A DNA stretch of 16,584 nt from Hyphomicrobiaceae bacterium (GCA_020442225.1 JAGRKR010000115.1:1-16584), one strand, 5' to 3'; shown: positions 7,424 through 14,678, numbered from the stretch's first letter. A program made the numbers and translations. Notes: a model not told the origin generated them from the sequence alone.

Positions 7424-8731
7424 CTATGCCTTGCCGAGTGCGTCGAGACCCCGGATCAAGCCGTCGTAGGCCCGTTCCAGCTGGTCGTCCGTGATGCAAT
7501 AGGGCGGCATGAGATAGACGGTGCCGCCGAGCGGCCGGATGTTGAGCCCGATGGCGAGGAAGTGGTCTCTCAGCGCCACGCTCTCGGCCGACTTGTAGTC
7601 ACCCGACCCACCCGCCAGATCGAACGCCAGCACGCTGCCGAGGACGCGAGGCCGCGTCGCGCGCGGGTGAACGGCGAGCCGCGCCATCGCCTGCCGGTGG
7701 CGGTCCTCGATAGCGGCGATGCGTGGCAACGTGCCTTCCTCGCCGAACAGCGCCAGCGAACGCAGCGCCACGGCCGCCGCCAGGGGATTGGCCGTGAAGG
7801 AATGCCCGTGCACGAGCGCCCTGGCGAAGCTGTCGCCGAGGAACGTTTCGAAGATGCGCTCCGTCGTCACCGTGACCGCCAGCGGCAGATAGCCTGCGGT
7901 CAGCCCCTTCGAGAGGCAGATGATGTCGGGCGCCCGCGCCTGCTCGAACGCGAACAGCGTGCCCGTGCGGCCAAAGCCGGTGGCCACCTCGTCGAAGATG
8001 ACGAGGGTGTCCAGCCGATGCGCCAGATCGACCAGCGCGGACATGAAGGCCGGCCGGCAGAACCGCATGCCGCCCGCCCCCTGCATCAGGGGCTCGACGA
8101 TAATCGCCGCCACGGCGCCGTCCGCCGCGATGAGCCGCTTCTCGATGCGCTCCAGCGCCTCCGCCTCGCGGGCGGCCACCTCCGTATCGCCGTCCCAGGT
8201 GGCGGGAAACGGCACGGTCTCGACCTCGAGCAGCAGGTCCTGATAGGCCCCGAAGAAGCCCGAGCCGCGCCCGACCGCCATGGCTCCGAAGGTGTCCCCG
8301 TGATAGCCGCCGTCGAAGGCGATGAAGCGATGGCGGCGCTCCCCCTTGTTGTGCCAGTGCTGGAACGCCAGCTTCAGGGCCACCTCGACAGCCGTGGAGC
8401 CGTTGTCCGAGAAGAACACGCGCGTCAGGCCGTGGCCGAGCCGCTCTGCCAGCGCTGCGGCGAGCCTGGCGGCCGGCTCGTGTGTGAACCCGGCGAACAT
8501 CACGTGCTCGACCTTGCCGGCCTGCTCGGCGAGCGCTGCGTTGAGGCCCGCATGGGCATGGCCGTGGGTGGTCGTCCACCACGACGAGATCAGATCGAGG
8601 ATTTCCCGGCCTTCGGGCGTGAAGAGCGACGCGCCGCTCGCCCGCGCAATGGCGATGGCCGGCGCTTCGGTCGCGTGCTGCGTGTAGGGATGCCAGACAT
8701 GCCGCCGGTCGAGGTCGAGAAAATCGGTCAC
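7424..8731 (-). CDS. bioA: Adenosylmethionine--8-amino-7-oxononanoate aminotransferase
   Basis: BioA is a class III PLP aminotransferase that converts 8-amino-7-oxononanoate to 7,8-diaminopelargonic acid, unusually with SAM as amino donor. The 435-residue protein shows HVWHPYTQ (11-18) with Tyr16, ISSWWTTTHGH (48-58) with the paired tryptophans at 51-52, FDGGYHGDTFGAM (139-151) with Tyr143, FDEVATGFGRTG (246-257) with Asp247, and CLSKGLTAGYLPLA (272-285) with Lys275 as PLP lysine. The frame stays open to 8884, but that extension is only bioD read in another frame. I start at the GTG at 8731, whose GTGA overlaps the bioD stop (8728-8730). The pair should be translationally coupled. The length matches the E. 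coli enzyme (429). Confidence 0.97.
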   Translation of the reverse strand: MTDFLDLDRRHVWHPYTQHATEAPAIAIARASGASLFTPEGREILDLISSWWTTTHGHAHAGLNAALAEQAGKVEHVMFAGFTHEPAARLAAALAERLGHGLTRVFFSDNGSTAVEVALKLAFQHWHNKGERRHRFIAFDGGYHGDTFGAMAVGRGSGFFGAYQDLLLEVETVPFPATWDGDTEVAAREAEALERIEKRLIAADGAVAAIIVEPLMQGAGGMRFCRPAFMSALVDLAHRLDTLVIFDEVATGFGRTGTLFAFEQARAPDIICLSKGLTAGYLPLAVTVTTERIFETFLGDSFARALVHGHSFTANPLAAAVALRSLALFGEEGTLPRIAAIEDRHRQAMARLAVHPRATRPRVLGSVLAFDLAGGSGDYKSAESVALRDHFLAIGLNIRPLGGTVYLMPPYCITDDQLERAYDGLIRGLDALGKA

Positions 8732-9366
8732 GGGGTCGCCAGGAGTTGCTTCAGGTCGATCTCGCCAGGAATGGCGGCCAGCGCCGCCCGCGTCAAGGCG
8801 GCGAGTTGCGGGATCTCGGCGATGACCCCGACCCGGCCGAATCTCTCGATGGCCCGGCGATTGTGCGGCGCGGGTGGTCCGCACAGGATGACGCCCGCGA
8901 TGGGCACTGAGCGCGCCCGCAGCGCCTCGAGCGAGAGGAGCGTGTGATTGATGGTGCCGAGCGTCGTGCGGCAGACCAGCACGGCGGTGGCGCCCAGGCG
9001 CTTGGCAAGGTCGAGCATCATGACGTCGTCGGTCAGCGGCACCAGCACGCCCCCGGCCCCTTCAATGACGAGCGGGCGCGCGGTTGCCGGCGTGGCATCG
9101 ACGATCGCCTCCGGCGAGATGACGACGCCCGCCCGCAGTGCCGCCTCGTGAGGCGACAGGGGCTCGGGCAGCGCGACAGCGTTCGGCGGGAAGCGCTCGT
9201 CCGGCAGGCCGGTCACCTGACGGACGGTGGTTGTATCGCAATCCTCGCCCGCACCGGTCTGCACGGGCTTCCAGTACACGGCGTCGAGGGCGAGTGTGAG
9301 CCAGGCTGCGGCGACGGTCTTGCCGACCCCGGTATCCGTTCCCGTGACGAACAGCCGTGCTGCCAT
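8728..9366 (-). CDS. bioD: Dethiobiotin synthetase
   Basis: BioD closes the ureido ring of dethiobiotin from diaminopelargonic acid, CO2 and ATP. The 212-residue protein begins at the ATG at 9366 with the P-loop FVTGTDTGVGKT (6-17), then YWKPVQTG (31-38) with the substrate lysine, VIEGAGGVLVPL (99-110) and VCRTTLGTINHTLLSLEAL, which are standard for the family. AGGAG abuts the ATG, and a second GGGAG lies nine bases before the ATG and is the better candidate. The gene precedes bioA with a one-base-shift stop/start overlap, and follows the PcfJ-like gene after 57 bases without an evident promoter between them. Confidence 0.96.
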   Translation of the reverse strand: MAARLFVTGTDTGVGKTVAAAWLTLALDAVYWKPVQTGAGEDCDTTTVRQVTGLPDERFPPNAVALPEPLSPHEAALRAGVVISPEAIVDATPATARPLVIEGAGGVLVPLTDDVMMLDLAKRLGATAVLVCRTTLGTINHTLLSLEALRARSVPIAGVILCGPPAPHNRRAIERFGRVGVIAEIPQLAALTRAALAAIPGEIDLKQLLATP

Positions 9367-9423
9367 CTCCTGCTTCTCCCATGGCGAAGGCGTCCGAGCG
9401 GCCCGACTTGCCGCCCTGGAGGC

Positions 9424-10635
9424 TCATACCGCTACGGGCCGGGCGAGAGCAACCGGACGACGCGCGGTGCGACGGCGGGCAGGGACAACAGAATTGAGAC
9501 GCAGGCGGTTGGACGAGGCGTGCTCGGCGATCTTGCCCAGGAATTGCTCGGCAAAGCGGGTCCCGCTGATCGCCTCGACATAGGGCTGCCAGATGGCCTG
9601 GGCCAATTCGACGCGCGCATGCGCGATCTCGCGCGCCGAGCGCGGCGCCGGTATCGGCCGCAGTCGCTGGCTGCCGAGCCAGAGGAACACGGCCTGCCAG
9701 ACCTCAGGCGACACCTGACGATTACGCACGCCGCGCAACTGGGCGATGTTCGGCAGTCCGCCGTTCGAGATCTCGGCCGCCAGCTCGAGCGTGGCGACAC
9801 GGGTGCCCTTGTTGCGAATGCTGAAGATGCGGGCGCTCCACTCGTCGAACTGGTCGGCGTACTGGTCGAGACAATTCTGCATCGACTTGGCCTCGGCCAC
9901 GAACTCGCCGACGTCTTTCAGGCGCACGATGTCGAAGCCGAGGGCGGTGCCATCCTGCAGCCAGGCATCGGGGCAGATGACGGCGAGCTTCAAGGCCAGA
10001 TCGATGCGCCGGCGCCAGACCTGCATCTCCTCGACGGCGCGAGCGAGACCCATGCTGGGCTGCCACGGGCGGCGCAACAGGCTGTGTCCGCGCGTCTCGG
10101 TATTCAGCGAGAACCAGGCCCAGGCGCCGAGGAACTGGATGGCCGTCGACTCGCGCGGCGAACCGATCAGGCGCCGCTGACGGCCCATCCAGAAGGCGAA
10201 CTCTTCCCCGCACGTCTGCGAGGCGAACAGCACCCGCTCGAGCCAAAGCGCCGACTGCTGCGGAGACTCGGGAACGTAGTTGACGATGTGGCTCGCAAAA
10301 GTGCTGCCGCACGGCACGGCAACGAGCGGCGCGTCGAACGCCTCCGCCGGGAGGCGACGCAGCCAGAGCGGCAGACCCAGCGCCTCGGCCGCAGACTTGA
10401 GCGACCCGCCGCTCTCCACGACCTCCACGCAGGCCGCCTGCTCGGCCTCGCTGCCGTAGCCGGTCGCGAGAGCGAAGATCAGCCCCGGAAAGCACGCGGC
10501 CAGATCGGCGAAGCAGCGTCCGCGCTTGACGAGAGCCGCGATCCTGCGCCGGTAGTGCGACGGGAAGTTCCCGACGGGAGCCGCCAGCGACCGTTGGCCG
10601 GGCTGCGCTTGCGACCGACGCAGAGAATTCTGCAT
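9424..10635 (-). CDS. PcfJ-like domain protein of unknown function
   Basis: The 403-residue product has no enzyme signature that I can name. Its C-terminal half carries a pattern like the PcfJ family: EFVAEAKSMQNCLDQYADQF (244-263, with NCLDQY replacing the usual HCV..Y), then IFSIRNKGTRVATLEL (270-285) and QLRGVRNRQVSPEV (299-312). PcfJ was first described on conjugative plasmids, but chromosomal copies are widespread and their role is unknown. No signal peptide or membrane span is apparent. The C-terminal tail (about 376-403) is basic and alanine/arginine-rich. I chose the ATG at 10635 (MQNSLRRSQ), with AAGGA about ten bases upstream; the frame is open back to 10767. It may share a transcript with bioD-bioA, but a role in biotin metabolism is not suggested by its sequence. 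Confidence 0.6.
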   Translation of the reverse strand: MQNSLRRSQAQPGQRSLAAPVGNFPSHYRRRIAALVKRGRCFADLAACFPGLIFALATGYGSEAEQAACVEVVESGGSLKSAAEALGLPLWLRRLPAEAFDAPLVAVPCGSTFASHIVNYVPESPQQSALWLERVLFASQTCGEEFAFWMGRQRRLIGSPRESTAIQFLGAWAWFSLNTETRGHSLLRRPWQPSMGLARAVEEMQVWRRRIDLALKLAVICPDAWLQDGTALGFDIVRLKDVGEFVAEAKSMQNCLDQYADQFDEWSARIFSIRNKGTRVATLELAAEISNGGLPNIAQLRGVRNRQVSPEVWQAVFLWLGSQRLRPIPAPRSAREIAHARVELAQAIWQPYVEAISGTRFAEQFLGKIAEHASSNRLRLNSVVPARRRTARRPVALARPVAV

Positions 10636-10849
10636 GACCCGACCGTCCTTGCGGATGATTGTTCTTTGCCCCCCAACCCTGGATCGCAGCCTACCGCGCG
10701 AAGATGGCGAAAGGCTGACGCCGAGCCCTTCAAGCAGCCGTGAATTGACATGATGACGGTCCGCCACGATCTGTGATGATCGGACATCGCCCCCCGGACC
10801 GGGCGCGCCGTTTCATCACGCGCTTTCTGGCCCTCGAGACGCACGAGCA
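10636..10849. promoter_or_regulatory. Divergent control region with -35-like TTGACA and nested inverted repeats
   Basis: This 214-base gap separates the PcfJ-like gene from the rhodanese gene. A consensus TTGACA lies at 10745-10750 on the + strand, but the -10 position at normal spacing (GATCTG, 10768-10773) is poor. Around it are two nested inverted repeats: GTCCG/CGGAC (10759-10763 and 10781-10785), and CGATC/GATCG (10767-10771 and 10778-10782) with a six-base loop. They could form an operator or a leader hairpin. No small gene is apparent. Confidence 0.3.
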
Positions 10850-11446
10850 ATGACAAGACCTTCGACGCCCCTATCCAATCCCCTCGCCAAATTGCTGATG
10901 ACGCTGCTGCTTCTGGTCGGAAGCGTCGCAGTGGCCGGTGCCTTCGACTGGCTCAGCTACCTGACCGGTCAGCGCTCGCTGGCGAAGATCGAGGCCGACA
11001 TCTCGCGCCGGTTCACCGACATCGGCCACATGCCGCCCAAGGGATTGGCCGAGAGGCTCGCCAATCCGCAGAACATCGTCCTTCTCGACGTCCGCGAGCC
11101 CACCGAGTTCGCCGTCAGCCATCTGCCCGGCGCCGTGCGCGTTACGCCGGGCGCCGACGTCGCCGAGATCCTGAAGACGCTCGAGGGCCGGATCGCCGGC
11201 AAGACCGTGGTCTTCTATTGCTCGGTCGGCGAGCGCAGCTCCCGCCTCGCCCATCGCGTGCGCGCCGAGCTGATGAAGCGCGGAGCCGTGGCGGTCGACA
11301 ACCTCAAGGGCGGCATTTTCGCCTGGCACAATCAGCAGCGCCCACTGGTCAGCGGCCAAGGGCAGCCGACGCCCTACGTGCACCCCTTCGACTCATCGTG
11401 GGGCAAGCTCGTCGACCGGCAGTCGCTGACGCGCATGAAGCCCTGA
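10850..11446 (+). CDS. Membrane-anchored rhodanese-like domain protein
   Basis: The 198-residue protein has a hydrophobic segment at about residues 14-33 near the N terminus, which acts as an anchor or uncleaved signal, followed by a single rhodanese domain. Domain markers are IVLLDVREPTEFAVSHLPGA (76-95), the catalytic loop FYCSVGERS (122-130) with Cys124, and NLKGGIFAW. The loop carries an arginine in the usual place, consistent with thiosulfate or persulfide chemistry rather than a phosphatase. The C terminus (PYVHPFDSSWGKLVDR) is conserved in similar anchored rhodaneses. I infer a periplasmic domain, because positive charges precede the anchor. The donor and acceptor are unknown. Only a weak ribosome binding site (GAG, 10845-10847) precedes the ATG. 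It stands alone on the + strand, divergent from the PcfJ-like gene. Confidence 0.85.
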   Translation: MTRPSTPLSNPLAKLLMTLLLLVGSVAVAGAFDWLSYLTGQRSLAKIEADISRRFTDIGHMPPKGLAERLANPQNIVLLDVREPTEFAVSHLPGAVRVTPGADVAEILKTLEGRIAGKTVVFYCSVGERSSRLAHRVRAELMKRGAVAVDNLKGGIFAWHNQQRPLVSGQGQPTPYVHPFDSSWGKLVDRQSLTRMKP

Positions 11447-11478
11447 CAGCGCCCCCCTCCCCGAGACCGCGCCGTCAG

Positions 11479-11496
11479 GACTGGCGGCGGCCAGTC
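11479..11496. terminator. Perfect seven-base stem hairpin after the rhodanese gene
   Basis: GACTGGC (11479-11485) and GCCAGTC (11490-11496) are perfect complements around a four-base GGCG loop, 33 bases after the rhodanese stop and 41 bases before the next ATG. No T-run follows, so it is either a terminator that needs help or an operator for the dehydrogenase gene. Confidence 0.4.
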
Positions 11497-11537
11497 GCCT
11501 TGCCCATACTGCAGCCAGAGACAGAGGGAGGCAGGAC

Positions 11538-12476
11538 ATGGGCGACACCCCATCCACGGTCGGCATCGTCGGTGCCGGTCTCATCGGCCGCTCGTGGGCC
11601 ATGGTTTTCGCGCGCGCGGGCTGGCGTGTGCGGCTGATGGACAGCGAGCCGTCACAACGAGCTGCTGCGCCGGAGCTGATCCGCGCCGCCCTCGAGGACC
11701 AGGCGCGGCGCGGGCTCGTCGCCGACGCGGCGGCGGCCAGCGGCCGCATCTCGATGACAGAATCCATCGAGTCGGCGGTCGAGGGGGCCGCTCACGTGCA
11801 GGAATGCGGCCCCGAGACCGTCGAGGCCAAGCTGGCATTGTTCCGTGCGATCGACGCCACCGCCCCGGCGGATGCACTGATCGCCTCGTCGTCGTCCGCC
11901 ATCGTCGCATCCCGCTTCACGGAGGCATTGCCCGGCCGCGCCCGCTGCCTCGTCGCGCATCCGGTCAATCCTCCCCATCTCGTGCCCGTCGTCGAGTTGT
12001 GCGGAGCGCCGTGGACCAGCCCCGCAGCCCTCGAGAAGGCGCACGCGCTCTACGCGTCCCTCGGACAGGCGCCGATCCTGGTGCGCCGGGAGATCGAAGG
12101 CTTCATTCTCAACCGCCTGCAAGGCGCCCTCCTGGCGGAGGCCTTCCGGCTGGCCGGCGAAGGCTACGTCAGCCCGGCCGATCTCGACACGACGATCAAG
12201 GATGGTCTTGGCCTGCGCTGGTGCTTCATGGGGCCTTTCGAGACCATCGAGCTCAACGCACCGGGCGGCATCCCCGACTACTGCGCCCGCTACACCGGCT
12301 TCTTCAAGCGCGTCGCGGCCGAGTCGCCGTCTCCCGACGTGTACGATGCGCCGAATACGACGCGCATTCTCGACGCCTGGGGCCAGGGCCTCGATGCGCG
12401 CGAGCATGCAGAGAAGACACGCTGGCGCGATGGCCGACTGGCCGCCCTCGTGGCGCACAAGCGCGGGCAGCAGTGA
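11538..12476 (+). CDS. 3-hydroxyacyl-CoA dehydrogenase family NAD-dependent oxidoreductase
   Basis: The 312-residue protein has an N-terminal Rossmann fold with GIVGAGLIGRSWA (9-21) and an acidic residue, Asp35, after the second strand, which indicates NAD rather than NADP. ASSSSAIVAS (116-125) and VAHPVNPPHLVPVVEL (139-154) supply the catalytic Ser/His/Glu set with His141 and Glu153. The C-terminal domain has EGFILNRLQGALLAEAF and KDGLGLRWCFMGPFETIELN. The last motif is typical of the lambda-crystallin/L-gulonate 3-dehydrogenase and L-carnitine dehydrogenase branch rather than of FadB-type beta-oxidation enzymes. The exact hydroxy substrate cannot be read from the sequence, and no pathway partners are nearby. 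A purine-rich GGGAGGCAGGAC precedes the ATG at 11538. Confidence 0.88.
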   Translation: MGDTPSTVGIVGAGLIGRSWAMVFARAGWRVRLMDSEPSQRAAAPELIRAALEDQARRGLVADAAAASGRISMTESIESAVEGAAHVQECGPETVEAKLALFRAIDATAPADALIASSSSAIVASRFTEALPGRARCLVAHPVNPPHLVPVVELCGAPWTSPAALEKAHALYASLGQAPILVRREIEGFILNRLQGALLAEAFRLAGEGYVSPADLDTTIKDGLGLRWCFMGPFETIELNAPGGIPDYCARYTGFFKRVAAESPSPDVYDAPNTTRILDAWGQGLDAREHAEKTRWRDGRLAALVAHKRGQQ

Positions 12477-12528
12477 TGTCGGATCATCATGGCGCCGTCG
12501 CACACTGGCAGCCCCTCGACCAAACCGC

Positions 12529-12534
12529 TATAGT
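12529..12534 (+). promoter_or_regulatory. Candidate -10 box of the DUF2093 gene
   Basis: TATAGT (12529-12534) differs from consensus at one position. It lies 27 bases before the ATG, so transcription would start near 12541 and leave a short leader containing the AGGA ribosome binding site. The -35 position (TGGCAG, 12506-12511) is poor. Confidence 0.35.
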
Positions 12535-12561
12535 CGCGGGCGCGAAGCAGGCAGGACAGGC

Positions 12562-12789
12562 ATGAACCGGTTCGACAAGCTCTTCGGCCTCAAGGGCGAG
12601 GCCAAGCTCAGATACCTCGACGGCGAGTTCCAGGTCGTCGTGCCCGGAGACTTCGTGCGATGCGCGGTCACCGGCGAGGTCATCGCCCTGCAGAACCTGC
12701 GCTACTGGAGCGTCGAGCTGCAGGAGGCCTATGCCACGCCCGAGGCCTCGCTCAGGCGCCATCTCGAACGGCGCAAGAGCCGCTCCTAG
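12562..12789 (+). CDS. DUF2093 domain-containing protein
   Basis: This 75-residue protein of unknown function matches the DUF2093 family of the Hyphomicrobiales. Features I recognise are the N-terminal MNRFDKLFG, GEAKLRYLDGEFQVVVPGD (12-30), FVRCAVTGEVIAL (31-43) and LRYWSVELQEAYA (46-58). The single cysteine in RCAVTGE and the Y-W pair look conserved. No membrane segment or signal is present, so it should be cytoplasmic. The ATG at 12562 has AGGA (12553-12556) five bases upstream; the same frame is open far upstream, but only because it shadows the dehydrogenase gene. It begins 85 bases after the dehydrogenase stop and may have its own promoter. Its presence supports the assignment of the organism. 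Confidence 0.85.
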   Translation: MNRFDKLFGLKGEAKLRYLDGEFQVVVPGDFVRCAVTGEVIALQNLRYWSVELQEAYATPEASLRRHLERRKSRS

Positions 12790-12821
12790 CGTGTGAGCGG
12801 TCCTGCCGCCGCTGGCAGCAC

Positions 12822-12844
12822 ACTGCGCTGCCAGGGCGTGCGCG
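12822..12844. terminator. Perfect eight-base stem hairpin between convergent genes
   Basis: CTGGCAGC (12822-12829) and GCTGCCAG (12837-12844) pair perfectly across a seven-base loop. It lies in the 64-base gap between the stops of the DUF2093 gene (+) and the export lipoprotein gene (-), where a bidirectional terminator is expected. There is no T-run on either side. Confidence 0.5.
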
Positions 12845-12853
12845 GCTCAAGTC

Positions 12854-13507
12854 CTAGAAGTACCGCTCGGGGATGCGGATGATGTCGCCCGGCCGGATAT
12901 CGACGCCGGCGGAGGTCGGGTACGAGCGCTCGAACGTCTGGCCAGACCTGCGGATGAAGATCTTGCCGGTATCGGCACGATAGGTGTAGCCGCCGGCCAC
13001 CGCGACCGCGCTCATGATGGTCATGCCGCTGCGATAGGGATATTCGCCGGACTTCGTTACCTCGCCGATGATGTAGAAGGGCCTTTGCGTCAGCAGCTCG
13101 ACGCTGACTTTGGGGTCGCGGATATAGCCGTCGCGCAGCTTCGCCGCGATGCTCTCCTGCAGTTGCGCCGGCATCAGGCCTGCGGCCCGCACGGCGCCGA
13201 TCAGCGGAATCGTGATGTTGCCGGTGCTGTCGACCTCGTACTCACGGCTGAGCTCCTGCTCCTTGAAGACCGTGATCCGCAGCTTGTCGCCCGTGTTGAC
13301 CGTCATCCCGGAGAAGGGCAGATCCGCCGCGGGCGCGCCCGGCATGGCCGCCGGCGTCGCGCCAACGGCTTGGCTGCCGGGCACCTGCCCGCCGGGCGCC
13401 ACCGGGCCAGACGACGAGGATGAGAACGAGCCGCCATTGGCGCAGCCCTGCAGGCACGCGGCAAGCGCCAGGAGAGCTACGATCAGCGCCCGTTTGCAAT
13501 CCCGCAT
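12854..13507 (-). CDS. Wza-like polysaccharide biosynthesis/export outer membrane lipoprotein
   Basis: This family forms the outer-membrane exit channel for capsule or exopolysaccharide, or a periplasmic part of it. The 217-residue product starts MRDCKRALIVALLALAACLQ and has a lipobox LQGC with Cys22 as the lipidated residue, then a low-complexity Ser/Gly/Pro/Ala linker (25-62). The polysaccharide export domain covers about 68-140 (VNTGDKLRITVFKEQELS; GNITIPLIGAV), and one SLBB segment covers about 142-190 (PFYIIGEVTKSGEYPY; GYTYRADTGKIFIRRSG). The end, DIRPGDIIRIPERYF, is typical. The ATG at 13507 has GAGG just upstream; the frame is open back to 13657, but that extension would bury the signal peptide. 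It lacks the extra SLBB domain and C-terminal helix of E. coli Wza, and no Wzc, Wzx or glycosyltransferase gene is adjacent. Confidence 0.9.
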   Translation of the reverse strand: MRDCKRALIVALLALAACLQGCANGGSFSSSSSGPVAPGGQVPGSQAVGATPAAMPGAPAADLPFSGMTVNTGDKLRITVFKEQELSREYEVDSTGNITIPLIGAVRAAGLMPAQLQESIAAKLRDGYIRDPKVSVELLTQRPFYIIGEVTKSGEYPYRSGMTIMSAVAVAGGYTYRADTGKIFIRRSGQTFERSYPTSAGVDIRPGDIIRIPERYF

Positions 13508-13543
13508 GATCACCTCGTGTGTAGTCCGATCTTTGACATGACC

Positions 13544-13560
13544 TGATTCGCAGTGATTCG
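13544..13560. repeat. Paired TGATTCG repeat with two GANTC sites upstream of the export gene
   Basis: TGATTCG occurs at 13544-13550 and 13554-13560 with a period of 10 bases, 37-53 bases upstream of the lipoprotein ATG. Each copy contains GATTC, the GANTC target of the alphaproteobacterial methyltransferase CcrM. The same TGATTCGCA nonamer recurs upstream of the phosphatase gene. Confidence 0.5.
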
Positions 13561-13724
13561 TCTCGACGCTCGCGTTCCGGAACATCGGCGCGCGGCGTCG
13601 GCCGGCACCGCCACCCGCTCCGCGGGAGACGGCACTCACCACACGCAACAGCGTCAAAACCTGAATGTAACTTACTGAAAAGACGCAGACTTATGAGCGC
13701 TTCGCAGCGACTGCTGCGCATTCA

Positions 13725-13743
13725 CCCGGCCGTGGCGACCGGG
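13725..13743. terminator. Short GC hairpin downstream of the phosphatase gene
   Basis: CCCGG (13725-13729) and CCGGG (13739-13743) can pair with a nine-base loop, about 20 bases past the phosphatase stop on the minus strand. The rest of the 257-base gap to the export gene holds the GANTC repeat and no supported gene. Confidence 0.25.
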
Positions 13744-13764
13744 CCATTCCACTCCGCAACCGCA

Positions 13765-14538
13765 TCAGCCCGTGCCGGTGATCAGGAACCGGACGTCGTG
13801 GCTTTCGAGCACGGCACACGTCAGTCGTCCTGTCGCATATGCCCCGGTGTCTATGTTCATTCGGTTAACGCGGACGTCAGGCTCCTCGACCGGGGTATGG
13901 CCGTGGACGACGTAGCGGCCGTGATCGCGCTCGGAGAGCAGAAACTCGTCGCGGATCCACATGAGGTCCGTCGGCGACTGTTCGTCGAGTGCAAGTCCGG
14001 GCCGCACGCCGGCATGGCAGAAGAAGAAGTCGCCGATCACGCAGGAGAGCTTCAGCGATTGCAGCAAGGCGATGTGCGCCTGCGGCATGGAGCCGGCCAG
14101 ATCCTGCGCCGCCTTGTCGTAGTTGCGGCCGAGTTGCACGTCCCGCACGCCGACGCCATAGGAAGCGAGCGTCTCGAGGCCGCCGAAATGCCGCCAGTCC
14201 GCGCCGAACCCTGGCTCGGCCAGGAAGGCGAGCAGCATCTCCTCGTGATTGCCCTTGAGCGGTACGAAGCGGCTGGCCCAAGCCGGCGGATCGAGCAGCA
14301 TGTCGATGACGCGCGACGCCCCGAACCCCCGGTCGACATAATCGCCGAGGAGCACCAGCGTGTTGGTCAGGCCTGGGGCCGCGCGGATGTCGGCCTCGAT
14401 GCGGCCGAGGAGCTCGCGCAGCAGATCGTCGCGACCGTGAATGTCACCGATCGCGTAGATGCGCTGGCCAGCCGGCACGCCATAGCCGCTGGGCTTTCGC
14501 GCCGGCTTCGCTGAACGCGACCGAAATCCCAGTGGCAT
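13765..14538 (-). CDS. PPP-family metallophosphatase (serine/threonine phosphatase or ApaH-like)
   Basis: The 257-residue protein has the complete metal-binding signature of the PPP superfamily: GDIHG (31-35), GDYVDRG (65-71), GNHEE (96-100), a histidine in CHAGVRPG (174-181) and VHGHTP (211-216). Two divalent metals should sit in this site. Members dephosphorylate Ser/Thr proteins or hydrolyse dinucleoside polyphosphates, and the sequence does not decide between them. The length resembles bacterial PrpA/PrpB and ApaH-like enzymes. I start at the ATG at 14538 (MPLGFRSRS); a TTG at 14592 would add 18 residues unlike the family. It precedes the polysaccharide export gene on the same strand. Shared sequence motifs in the two upstream regions hint at common control. 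Confidence 0.87.
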   Translation of the reverse strand: MPLGFRSRSAKPARKPSGYGVPAGQRIYAIGDIHGRDDLLRELLGRIEADIRAAPGLTNTLVLLGDYVDRGFGASRVIDMLLDPPAWASRFVPLKGNHEEMLLAFLAEPGFGADWRHFGGLETLASYGVGVRDVQLGRNYDKAAQDLAGSMPQAHIALLQSLKLSCVIGDFFFCHAGVRPGLALDEQSPTDLMWIRDEFLLSERDHGRYVVHGHTPVEEPDVRVNRMNIDTGAYATGRLTCAVLESHDVRFLITGTG

Positions 14539-14601
14539 ATCGTTGGGCCGTATCTCATGTCGGAAAAAACAGCGCCCGGCGTCCCGGGCCAAATGCTGGC
14601 A

Positions 14602-14619
14602 CGAATCTTATGTGATTCG
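14602..14619. repeat. CGAATC-N6-GATTCG inverted repeat with two GANTC sites
   Basis: CGAATC (14602-14607) and GATTCG (14614-14619) form a perfect six-base inverted repeat with a six-base spacer, 64-81 bases upstream of the phosphatase ATG. Both arms hold GANTC sites. On the minus strand the spacer contributes a TAAGAT sequence that could serve as a -10 box. Confidence 0.45.
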
Positions 14620-14678
14620 CACACGCACTTCACGCGGCAACGCACGCTGATCAGGCGGCGCACGCCTCGCGCATATGC

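Noticed and set aside
7010..8947. Long + strand frame of 645 codons
   Set aside because: It crosses bioC, bioA and bioD in an unrelated frame and is explained by high third-position GC.
9062..9427. Frame starting at an ATGA overlap with the PcfJ-like stop
   Set aside because: Attractive coupling signal, but the product is bioD read in another frame and is Arg-rich without motifs.
8944..10743. Long + strand frame of 599 codons
   Set aside because: Shadow of bioD and the PcfJ-like gene in GC-rich DNA; the composition is Arg/Ala/Gly-rich without domains.
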